Origin: Pontiella sulfatireligans
Lineage (GTDB): Bacteria; Verrucomicrobiota; Kiritimatiellia; Kiritimatiellales; Pontiellaceae
DNA: 64,000 nucleotides
NCBI RefSeq assembly: GCF_900890705.1
Contig: NZ_CAAHFH010000002.1
Location: forward strand, 1,550,001 to 1,614,000
Reading direction: 5' to 3'
How positions within the stretch are numbered: the first letter of the stretch is position 1; each line of letters begins with the position of its first letter. A program made the translations under genes and the position numbers. Below the pieces are notes generated by a model. It did not search any database, was not told the DNA's origin, and saw only the letters and a list, made by a program, of their open reading frames with translations. This document shows positions 35,650 through 44,081 of the stretch, in pieces.

Positions 35650-36684
35650 ATGAACCGAGTAACGCAAACAGATATCGCGAAGCGGGCCGGGGTGACACAC
35701 GCAACAGTCTCAATGGCTCTGAACAACAGTCCGCGCATCTCAGAGGCCACACGGACACGCATTCAGGCACTGGCACAGGAGATGGGCTACCAGCCAAACG
35801 CCATGGCCACCGCATTGGCACTGAGCAAGTCCCGCAACGAAGGCGATGTTCCCAAGCAGGCATCGCTGGCTCTACTGAGCGGACATTCGGATCTCAACTA
35901 CATTAATGTTCACCAGCGCTATATCGACATCTTCAAGGGAGCCAGAGAAGCGGCCGCCCGGCACGGTTTCGGCGTTGAACATTTCTGGATCTTTGAAAAA
36001 GGAATGACGACCGCGCGCCTGCACCAAATCCTCCAGACCCGGAATATCCAAGGCATCATGCTGCTCCTCAGCTTCATGCCCAAGGAAAAGCAACTCCCTT
36101 GGAACGATTATTCCGTGGTCAACATCGATACCTTTGCATCGCGCAACTTTAACGCCGTAGATTTCAACCTGATTCAGGCCGCACAGATGATGGTCACCCG
36201 GGCGATCAACCTTGGCTACAAACGGATCGGTATCTTTTCATCATTATCCCACTACATTATGCACGGCGGGATTATGCAGAAAACACTCGCATTTGCCTGC
36301 GAACAGAATGGCCTTGAATATATTCAACCCCTGCTCGTCCGCACCAAGTTCGACTCCGACCAGCAATACGACGACTTCGAGAACTGGTTGCGCAGCAACC
36401 GCCTCGATCTGGTCATGACCATTGGCAAGCCGGAAGTGATCTACTATCTGACCGCGATGGGATATTCGGTCCCCCGGGACGTCGGACTCATGGCCATGGA
36501 TGTTTCCCACTTTCCGTCGCATATCGCCGGCTGCCGTATCCCGTGGAACCATGTAGGCCGTCTGGCCGCCCGCAACCTGATCGGCCAGATCTACCGGAAT
36601 GAAAGCGGCATTCCATCCTATCGCAGCAGTACCATGCTCCTGCCGGAATGGCACCAGGGGGATTCCGTCCGTAAACAGGACTGA
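35650..36684 (+). CDS. LacI-family transcriptional regulator
   Basis: 344 residues. The N-terminal helix-turn-helix and hinge read VTQTDIAKRAGVTHATVSMA then LNNSPRISEATRTRIQALA, the canonical LacI/GalR signature. The periplasmic-binding-protein-like sensor follows, ending with IPWNHVGRLAARNLIGQI. It is transcribed away from the symporter-sulfatase-GH65-pgmB unit. LacI proteins bind short palindromes, and sites of one sequence type recur upstream of it and at least seven other units in the window, making it the best candidate for regulator of the accessory loci. The inducer is unknown. The initiation codon lacks a clear ribosome-binding site. Confidence 0.95.
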   Translation: MNRVTQTDIAKRAGVTHATVSMALNNSPRISEATRTRIQALAQEMGYQPNAMATALALSKSRNEGDVPKQASLALLSGHSDLNYINVHQRYIDIFKGAREAAARHGFGVEHFWIFEKGMTTARLHQILQTRNIQGIMLLLSFMPKEKQLPWNDYSVVNIDTFASRNFNAVDFNLIQAAQMMVTRAINLGYKRIGIFSSLSHYIMHGGIMQKTLAFACEQNGLEYIQPLLVRTKFDSDQQYDDFENWLRSNRLDLVMTIGKPEVIYYLTAMGYSVPRDVGLMAMDVSHFPSHIAGCRIPWNHVGRLAARNLIGQIYRNESGIPSYRSSTMLLPEWHQGDSVRKQD

Positions 36685-36722
36685 CCCGCACAGGCTCCGG
36701 CAGGAAAGAAGTTAATCTCCAG

Positions 36723-36736
36723 TTTACACGTGCAAA
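36723..36736. promoter_or_regulatory. Putative LacI-type operator TTTACACGTGCAAA
   Basis: Reverse-orientation variant of the 14-mer, 214 bp before the giant secreted protein gene. A weaker half-site (CTAACGTGTAAC) lies near 36854. Confidence 0.5.
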
Positions 36737-36936
36737 CCAGAAACCGGACATGGCTTGACTTTTTATTGTTGGGTTTCTTTCAACGAAAACCTATTCCTTG
36801 GGGACAAAAGAGGCATAGGGAAGGTTTATGAAGCCCGTCGAAGCAGGGCATCTCCTAACGTGTAACCACCGTTGCGGCTCAGTTGCGGAAAAAAAAGCAT
36901 GCACGAACCTATGAACAAACTGAAAAGGGTTTAAAT

Positions 36937-39900
36937 ATGAGCAGCAAGCGTTTTCGTAGTGGAACAGCATCGGTTATCAGTTTCGTTTTTTTCGCTGCCA
37001 TACCATCACTCGGACTGGCGGATGACCATTTCGCCGAACGCGCCCGAACCGTAGTGGAGGCGGTAGCCGCGGAAACGATCGACTGGAACAGCGAAAACAG
37101 CTTCAAAAATGCAGGCAACTATGCCAACGCCTGTTTTGCTACCGGGGACGACACCAGCGGTCAGGCCATCCTTAATCAGCTCATCGACAAAGGGCCGCTC
37201 AACGATTCATTTTTCATCGACCCCGAATTTACCCTGTTTTCGGTAATCGCCTGCTATGCCCGCTGGCAGCCGGAAGGCAAAATTCCGACAGACTTGGACA
37301 AACGCATTCATGACTATGTCACCTCCGCCTCCGGAGACGAAGATGGAACCGGCACGTTTAACCAGCGCTGGATGCGCTGCGCTGGCCTGATGCTCGCCAA
37401 CCAGTTCTGGCCGGGGGAAATCAGCTGGCAATTCAAAAGCGCCGACCCAGACGGAAGCACCTATTTCCAAAGTGAAATTGATGAGATGGTGCGCACCGGA
37501 CACGATGAATATAATTCGGCGACCTACATGCAGTACTCCACCGGCCCCATTCAAGCGCTGGCCGACTTCCACACCGACCCCGACGTGAGCCAAAAGGCGC
37601 GAATGACGATGGACTGGATCCTCGTCTACCTAGGCTCGCACTATTTCCACGGCCACTCCGGTGACACCACCCTGCGCAGCTATTATCCCTTCCGAAAAGC
37701 CAACGGCTACCCGTCCTTGGCCGGCCTCTATTTCGGCGGTCCGCTGCGCCAGAGTAATGCCATCGTGGTTCATGCGCTTTCGCCCTATCGCCCGCCCCAA
37801 TCCGTCAAGAACCTGGCCTGGGCAAAGGATACAGCCTTCACACGACTCGGCAGCAGTTCCGAAGACGGACAAAATAAGGAAGAGCGCCACGTCGGTTATT
37901 TCAATCAGGATTACGTCCTGTTTTCCCACTACGATGTTGCACCGCAGGTGCAGGACTTCCGCAGCCAGGCATTCCGCGGCGGCGTCCGATGGAAAGCATC
38001 AGAGGATGAGGAAAGCACCTTCTACATTACCCACCCCAAGCCGCGCCTGCAGGACGATGGCTCGTGGCGGGACATCGAGCTAGGGGCCTCGGAACGGCAG
38101 GCGGTCCTTCAGAACGGAGCAGCACAGATCGGGGTCTTCGATGTCAGCGATGACACAACCGACGTCTACCAGCTGGCTAAATACTGGCTGCTGCGCACTC
38201 CCTCCGGCTCCACGCTGGAGGCAAGCATCGACTATTCATCATCCACTGGACGCATCTATCTCCATTATGGTTCCGTCATGATCGGCTTCTACCTGACGCA
38301 CAACTTCAACTTCTCGCCGGGAAACCAGAATAAACTCACACACAACATGACCTTTTCCAATGGAAACTACCGCGCAGGCTATGTAATCGAAACGGCGTTG
38401 CCCTCGGACTATTCCGGAAGCACGCCCGCCGCACAGCTTGCCGCATTCCGTACTGCCGCCGATGCACAGTTCGACGCGGCACTGCTCGAAGTGACCAATG
38501 ACGATCCTGTATTCACCTACACCTCTGTGGGAGGCGACGTGCTGAAACTCCAGTATCAGGAGCCCACCACCTATGGAAGCTTTGTGGCCTCGGCATCCTC
38601 CCTGCGCTGGATCAACGGTACGGAACTGGAGATCAACAACGACTCCGACTGGCCGCTCATGCAAAGCCCCTACGTCTATCAGGAAAACAACGACACCCGG
38701 CTCGACCTGGATCTCGCCGGCCGGCACATCACGTGGGATTTTGCGGACTGGTCCCGAACCTGCAGCAACGATGCGTGGACCGGCATCGACGATTTCGAGG
38801 AATATTCCATCGACCAGGACCTGGTATCGGCCGGAACCGGGTGGGAGGTCTACACCGGAACGGGCAACGCCCCGGATGTGCGCGCGAAAACCGACCCGGA
38901 TGATGTCTCGAACCAGGTGATGCAACTCAGCGAACTGGCCGGAGCAAACTATGGAGCGGTCCACGGTCATTTTCTGGACATTGACAACGGAGAAACCGCC
39001 ACCCTCTTCTTCCGTATGCGCTCCACCGCGCCCGACGGCGTGGACCAGAGCGCGCCGATCGGTGTAGCAGACGACGACACGGGAACCTTCTACAACACCG
39101 ATCTCGCTTTCAAACTCCAGGGAAGCAATATCGAAAACAGCATGGGAACCGACGCAGCCGCCAATCTCGACCCCCGAATCTGGTACAACGCCTGGATGGT
39201 CATCCACAACGACTCGGTCTCGGGAGAAGAAACCTTCGAGCTCTTCCTGCAAAGCGACGAAAGCACCCACTACAAAAAACAGACCCGTGTCGGCGGCCCC
39301 CTCTATTCATTCGGCATCAAAAATTACGGGGCTCAGGGTGCACCGAACCCGATCGATACGCTGATATTCTCCGCCTATTCGGCCGACTATCCACTGTTCA
39401 TTGATGACATCTACTATGACGATCTCGGCGAAAACCTCGACCTCCCGGAACCCCTGACACGAGACCGTGATGAAGACGGTCTTCTCGACGCATGGGAAGA
39501 GCGCTGCTTCGGCAACCTGACCACATCCGATGGCGGCGAAAACGATTACGACGCCGACGGACTCCCAGACCTTGAAGAGTTCCGCGCGAACACTCATCCC
39601 GCACGGTTCGACACCGATGGCGACGGGTTCTCCGACGGCATTGAAGTCCTCGACGGAACCGACCCCGTTGATGCGTCCGACATCGCCCTGCAGCGCATCA
39701 TCATCCAGGATGATTTTTCAGGAGGCAGCATCCTCTCCAATACAAGTTACGGAGCCTATGCCAAGGACTACGATCCGGAAAACCCCGCCTCCACCGTTTG
39801 GTACGGCGTAGACAACGCGAACGTCGATTATGTCTGGGATCCGGGAACCAACGGCGGCCTGTCCGTCACGCGTACCGGCGAGCAAATCCTGAATTCCACC

Positions 39901-40752
39901 TTTATCTACGCCGACGCCGGTGCCGCATCCGACTCGCCATTCGCCAGCCAGTCCCTCAAGGACTTCCCGGCCGGAACCTACCTCAGCTTCTCGGTCGACG
40001 CGACGATCTCCGCCGCGCCCGCAACAACCGGCGATCTACGCATTGGACTGTTTGATTCAAACGGCACCTTCAAACCCGGCGAATCGACCGGTGCCAATCC
40101 CGCCGAATGCAGGGATGATGACGGCTGTTTCCTGGCCCTTTCCACCGGAGGAACAAACACGGCCTTCTTACGAGAACACAATTTATCCGGCGCATTCGGC
40201 CAGCGTCCAACCCTTCAAGGCGGATCCTTCACCTCCCTGCGCGATTTCACCGAGGGTCTGTCCGACGACGTCCCCACACAGATCGAACTGCGCATCTACC
40301 GCTCGACTAACGGCCTGGTTGTTGCGGGCTATCTGGACGATATTGCGGTCGCAGTCTCTGATGAAATCACAGCCCCGCTCTCCTACCGGTTCGACATCCT
40401 CTACATCGCCCAATCCAGTACCGCCCCGACCTTCCGGATCGACCAGGCCGTCTTTCGGCGTGAGACGGCCGATCCTTCCAGCATCCCCGATCCCTACGTG
40501 GTACCGGTGGAAATCGATTGGATCGCTCCCTTTGATCCGCAAGAAAGCCATCTGAACCTGCAGGTCGATGGCTTGCTCATCGGCAGGCAATATCACCTTG
40601 AGCGGTCGTTCGACCTTTCCGACGGATTCGAAGATATCCCGGATTCCTCATTCACCGCTACCGATGAATGCCCCCTGCTGGACATCCCGGCCGATGAAGA
40701 TGGCCACACCGCCTGCTTCATCCGTATTGTCGAAGGAGCGGAAACCCCGTAG
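36937..40752 (+). CDS. Giant secreted multidomain protein (toroid enzyme-like, jelly rolls, thrombospondin-3-type repeats)
   Basis: 1271 residues from ATG 36937, whose leader RFRSGTASVISFVFFAAIPS ends LGLA-DD. Residues 30-610 look like an alpha/alpha-toroid plus beta-sandwich polysaccharide lyase or hydrolase (HDEYNSATYMQY, GSHYFHGHSGDTTLRSYYPF), but I cannot assign a family. Residues 618-830 form a LamG-like sandwich beginning DDFEEYSID. Residues 842-914 hold three acidic calcium-binding repeats (DRDEDGLLDAWEE, DYDADGLPDLEEF, DTDGDGFSDGIEV). A second sandwich (922-1190) and a C-terminal module follow. Probably secreted or surface-attached, acting on a polymer. It stands alone between lacI and a convergent UroD gene. 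Confidence 0.75.
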   Translation: MSSKRFRSGTASVISFVFFAAIPSLGLADDHFAERARTVVEAVAAETIDWNSENSFKNAGNYANACFATGDDTSGQAILNQLIDKGPLNDSFFIDPEFTLFSVIACYARWQPEGKIPTDLDKRIHDYVTSASGDEDGTGTFNQRWMRCAGLMLANQFWPGEISWQFKSADPDGSTYFQSEIDEMVRTGHDEYNSATYMQYSTGPIQALADFHTDPDVSQKARMTMDWILVYLGSHYFHGHSGDTTLRSYYPFRKANGYPSLAGLYFGGPLRQSNAIVVHALSPYRPPQSVKNLAWAKDTAFTRLGSSSEDGQNKEERHVGYFNQDYVLFSHYDVAPQVQDFRSQAFRGGVRWKASEDEESTFYITHPKPRLQDDGSWRDIELGASERQAVLQNGAAQIGVFDVSDDTTDVYQLAKYWLLRTPSGSTLEASIDYSSSTGRIYLHYGSVMIGFYLTHNFNFSPGNQNKLTHNMTFSNGNYRAGYVIETALPSDYSGSTPAAQLAAFRTAADAQFDAALLEVTNDDPVFTYTSVGGDVLKLQYQEPTTYGSFVASASSLRWINGTELEINNDSDWPLMQSPYVYQENNDTRLDLDLAGRHITWDFADWSRTCSNDAWTGIDDFEEYSIDQDLVSAGTGWEVYTGTGNAPDVRAKTDPDDVSNQVMQLSELAGANYGAVHGHFLDIDNGETATLFFRMRSTAPDGVDQSAPIGVADDDTGTFYNTDLAFKLQGSNIENSMGTDAAANLDPRIWYNAWMVIHNDSVSGEETFELFLQSDESTHYKKQTRVGGPLYSFGIKNYGAQGAPNPIDTLIFSAYSADYPLFIDDIYYDDLGENLDLPEPLTRDRDEDGLLDAWEERCFGNLTTSDGGENDYDADGLPDLEEFRANTHPARFDTDGDGFSDGIEVLDGTDPVDASDIALQRIIIQDDFSGGSILSNTSYGAYAKDYDPENPASTVWYGVDNANVDYVWDPGTNGGLSVTRTGEQILNSTFIYADAGAASDSPFASQSLKDFPAGTYLSFSVDATISAAPATTGDLRIGLFDSNGTFKPGESTGANPAECRDDDGCFLALSTGGTNTAFLREHNLSGAFGQRPTLQGGSFTSLRDFTEGLSDDVPTQIELRIYRSTNGLVVAGYLDDIAVAVSDEITAPLSYRFDILYIAQSSTAPTFRIDQAVFRRETADPSSIPDPYVVPVEIDWIAPFDPQESHLNLQVDGLLIGRQYHLERSFDLSDGFEDIPDSSFTATDECPLLDIPADEDGHTACFIRIVEGAETP

Positions 40753-40868
40753 CAAGGTTTCACAGATGCCCGATGAAAATTGGATGCACTATCGGTTATA
40801 AATTCTTTGCGGGCTGAGAAACGCAGTCGTTCAGGCCGGTATAACAAAAGACGGTTGCGGGCCAACCG

Positions 40869-42119
40869 CTACCGATTAAATTCCTTCACGGCATCAATCA
40901 TGGCCACGAGGTTTTCAATTGGCGTGAGCGCCTGCACATTATGGATGGCGTTGAAAACAAACCCGCCGTTTTCGGAAAAAATTTCGCAGCGTTCCAGTGT
41001 TTGGGCACGCACCTCTTCGGGGGTTCCGAAGGGCAGTACGTTCTGGGTATCGATTCCGCCTCCCCAGAAGACGAGGCGGTCCCCGTAGCGTTCCTTCAGG
41101 AGCCTGGCATCCATTCCGGCGGCAGAGCACTGCACCGGATTGATGATGTCGATTCCCGCTGCAATAAAATGTTCCATGAAGCTTTCCACGGCACCACAGG
41201 AGTGCTTGAACACGTTCCATGCGGTGTTGGTGTGGATCCAGTCGGTCATTACTTTATAGTGAGGGAGCCACAGCTCCTTGAAGGTCTCCGGCGAACAGAA
41301 GGTGCCGGACTGCGTCCCGAAATCGGTTCCGCAAAGATACATTGCATCCACCGCATCCCCGACGGCGGCATGGATTTTCTCAAGATTGCCCAGGGCATAC
41401 TCCACCTGTTTTTCGAAGATGGCGTGAACATACTCCTGCTGGGTCAAGGTGGCCATATACCACTCCGAAACATCGCGTATACCTTTCGGCTTTTTGAGAA
41501 ACGGTGCGGGAACGAGCCCAATGTCGCCCAGCGCCGTGCCGCCAAAGTTGGCAAACACCGCGCGACCGCTTTTGGCCTTCTCTTCCACTTCTTTTCTGAA
41601 GTATGCAATTTCTTCATCAGAGACCGGCCCGAACTCTTCGAGGTTGTCCTCCGGATTCAGGTGATCCTCATCGATTTCCTCCTGCCGGCAAATAGTATCA
41701 AAAAAGTAGCCGCCCGCCGGCATCTTTCCGGAAGGTTCGGCCGTACGGTCGCCTTCTGGATAGATCAAAACTTCACCGTTGATCTCCTCTACATTGAAAT
41801 CGGTGCTGACCAGCACCTCCTGCCCCCAGGGCGTCGTCCACGACTTTTCCAACGGAGCCACATCGAACCCGAACATGGTTTTTTGGGGACAAACCATCAC
41901 CGTATCGACACCGGTCGCCTCGCGCAAATCGTCCTCCACCAGTCCAAGCATCTGATACGGCTCAACCACTTTGACCGGACGTTTTTCGAGGCCGTAGTAT
42001 TCGCGCAGTTGCTCGACGCAGGTGACATGGATTCCGGAGGTTGGGCCACCGCCGAAGTCAATTGGCACCGGGCCGGATTGATGGTTTAACGCATTCTGTA
42101 TTTTTTCGCGTGAGGTCAT
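40869..42119 (-). CDS. Uroporphyrinogen-decarboxylase-superfamily protein (MtaA-like)
   Basis: 416 residues. MTSREKIQNALNHQSGPVPIDFGG is the usual opening of UroD-superfamily methyltransferases, and VFKHSCGAVESFMEHFIAAGI near residue 305 has the HxC zinc-site pattern of MtaA/CmuA types. It lies 54 bp downstream of the third SSS symporter. The MtaA pattern suggests methyl transfer to or from a corrinoid or thiol, but no corrinoid-binding partner is in the window. Only distantly similar to the copy at 25.6 kb (which has HSD at the same place), so it is not a recent duplicate. Confidence 0.85.
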   Translation of the reverse strand: MTSREKIQNALNHQSGPVPIDFGGGPTSGIHVTCVEQLREYYGLEKRPVKVVEPYQMLGLVEDDLREATGVDTVMVCPQKTMFGFDVAPLEKSWTTPWGQEVLVSTDFNVEEINGEVLIYPEGDRTAEPSGKMPAGGYFFDTICRQEEIDEDHLNPEDNLEEFGPVSDEEIAYFRKEVEEKAKSGRAVFANFGGTALGDIGLVPAPFLKKPKGIRDVSEWYMATLTQQEYVHAIFEKQVEYALGNLEKIHAAVGDAVDAMYLCGTDFGTQSGTFCSPETFKELWLPHYKVMTDWIHTNTAWNVFKHSCGAVESFMEHFIAAGIDIINPVQCSAAGMDARLLKERYGDRLVFWGGGIDTQNVLPFGTPEEVRAQTLERCEIFSENGGFVFNAIHNVQALTPIENLVAMIDAVKEFNR

Positions 42120-42152
42120 GTTTTCGGTTCCTTCGTAATTTGAATTCTATTA

Positions 42153-42166
42153 TTTACCGCGTCAAA
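42153..42166. promoter_or_regulatory. Possible LacI-type operator TTTACCGCGTCAAA
   Basis: A near-palindrome with the TTTAC...AAA frame of the 14-mer, between the third symporter and the UroD-like gene. Weaker match than the others. Confidence 0.3.
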
Positions 42167-42173
42167 ACGGTTG

Positions 42174-44018
42174 CTATCGGAAGATAATGTAGATGGCGAT
42201 AATGGAAGCGACCATCGCGATGCCGGTAATCTTTGCACCTCTGGACGGCGTAAGATCCACTTCCGCGCTCACCGGCAGCTCGATCGGCTGCGACAGCGGA
42301 CGGATCAGCGTAATCGCCCCCATCGTCAATAACACCAGCGCAAACGAAATCGCCATACGATCCAAAAAGGAAACGCCGGGCGCAATCACTTCGAGCAGGC
42401 CATAGAGAATCGGGCTGCCGAGCAGCGCAACGACCCCGCACACCGGCGGCGCTTTGCGAACAAAATAGCCGAAGACAAATGCCGCCAGAATACCGGGGCT
42501 CACATACCCCTGAAACAACTGCATAAACTTAAAGATGCCGCCAAAGTTCGGGTCGCTTAATTTCGGAGCCAGCCAGCAGGCAATTAACGTCATCACAACA
42601 ACGGCACCCCGCCCCACCAACACCAGCTGCTTTTCGCTCGCATTTTTGGACATGTACTTTTTGAAAATATCCATCGTAAAGATGGAGGAAGCCGAATTCA
42701 GCATGGCCGCCAGCGAACTGATGATGGCCCCGAGAATTGCGGCAAGCATGAACCCCCGAACACCGGTAGGAACAAGTTTGCGAATCAGCAGAGGAAAGGC
42801 GGTATCATATTTATAGCCCACAAGGTGCCGGGTTTCCGGCGTGTCCACCCGTGCCAGCACCTGTTGATTATATCCTTCGATTTCTGCGGCCTTTTCCGAA
42901 TTACGCTGAATCCAGCCACCGTCCATCTCAAAAACGATCACGGACTCCGCGCGGTCTTTGACCGCATCAAACTCGCTGATGAGTTCCGTATTCACCTTCA
43001 CAAACTGTTCATCCTGCGCGGCGGCATCGGCCATGTCACTACTGAAGAGGTTGAAGGCAATAAGCCCGGGGATTACAATAAAGAGCGGTGAAACAACGTG
43101 TATGACCCCGGCGGTCACCACGCCCTTCTGGCCTTCCGCCAGCGATTTGGAGGCAAAGGTTTTCTGCACGATGAACTGGTTCAGGCCCCAATAATAAAAC
43201 TGTGGAATCCATAACCCGATCACGAGTGCGGTCCATGGAATCGTCGAATCCGTGCGTGGCAAAAACAGATGCAGCTTGTCTTTGTTCAGTGCGAAAAACT
43301 TGGTTACACCGGAGTCGCCGTCGGCCAAAGAAGGGACGGAAGCAGAAGCCGACGTCAGCTCCGCGACGGGGGTGTCGCCCAATGTATCGAATGCAAACCA
43401 TGCAATGGCCAACCCCCCGATAATGAGAGCCGCCCCCTGAATCAGGTCAGCCCACGCACAGGCCTTCAGTCCGCCGAAGGTGACATAGATCCCCGCCATG
43501 ACGGCAATCAATACGGAACAGACCTGAATGTTAAGTGGCAGGCCGAAGAGGCTTTTACCGGCAAACAAAGTCTCCATTGTCATTGCACCGGAATAGGTCA
43601 CCGCAGTGATGGTCACAAACGCGTACATGATCACCATGCTGACCGCCATCAGCGTACGAGCCAGCGGCGTGTAGCGATACTCCAGATATTCCGGCACCGT
43701 GTAAACGCCGGCTTTCAGGAACATCGGCAAAAATGTAAAGGCGATCATAACCAGAGCCGGTGTCGCCAACCAGGCGTAGCTGGCAATCGCCAGCCCGACG
43801 GGCGAAGCCCCGCTGCCGATCATGCCGACAAACTGCTCGCTCGAAATATTCGCAGCAATCAGCGAAAGGCCGATGATCCACCAACTCAGACCACGCCCGG
43901 CCAGGAAATAGCTGGCGCTGTCATTTTCATTTCTCCCCTTCCAAAGGCTGACACCGATCACCACGGCAAAAAAAGCGATAAACACCCCGACATCAAACGC
44001 TGTAAATGTAAATTGCAT
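42174..44018 (-). CDS. SSS-family sodium:sugar symporter (SGLT-like)
   Basis: 614 residues from ATG 44018, after GGAGAATTTATT; an upstream alternative at 44057 lacks a ribosome site. It begins MQFTFTAFDVGVFIAFFAVV and has the SGLT-type blocks ASYFLAGRGLSWWIIGLSLI, AANISSEQFVGMIGSGA and GVYTVPEYLEYRY. It differs in sequence from the other three symporters here and lacks their NSDTP motif, so a different substrate is likely. It is preceded by an agarase-like gene (63 bp) and followed by a UroD-like gene. Confidence 0.93.
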   Translation of the reverse strand: MQFTFTAFDVGVFIAFFAVVIGVSLWKGRNENDSASYFLAGRGLSWWIIGLSLIAANISSEQFVGMIGSGASPVGLAIASYAWLATPALVMIAFTFLPMFLKAGVYTVPEYLEYRYTPLARTLMAVSMVIMYAFVTITAVTYSGAMTMETLFAGKSLFGLPLNIQVCSVLIAVMAGIYVTFGGLKACAWADLIQGAALIIGGLAIAWFAFDTLGDTPVAELTSASASVPSLADGDSGVTKFFALNKDKLHLFLPRTDSTIPWTALVIGLWIPQFYYWGLNQFIVQKTFASKSLAEGQKGVVTAGVIHVVSPLFIVIPGLIAFNLFSSDMADAAAQDEQFVKVNTELISEFDAVKDRAESVIVFEMDGGWIQRNSEKAAEIEGYNQQVLARVDTPETRHLVGYKYDTAFPLLIRKLVPTGVRGFMLAAILGAIISSLAAMLNSASSIFTMDIFKKYMSKNASEKQLVLVGRGAVVVMTLIACWLAPKLSDPNFGGIFKFMQLFQGYVSPGILAAFVFGYFVRKAPPVCGVVALLGSPILYGLLEVIAPGVSFLDRMAISFALVLLTMGAITLIRPLSQPIELPVSAEVDLTPSRGAKITGIAMVASIIAIYIIFR

Positions 44019-44081
44019 AATAAATTCTCCAAATATTAAGTCCTTTTTCACATCCATTGCAGATACCTGATCTGCGGCGGC

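Noticed and set aside
38347..38359. TTTCCAATGGAAA as a further dispersed palindrome copy
   Set aside because: Spacer is one base rather than five between arms, so it does not belong to the TTCCA-N5-TGGAA family.
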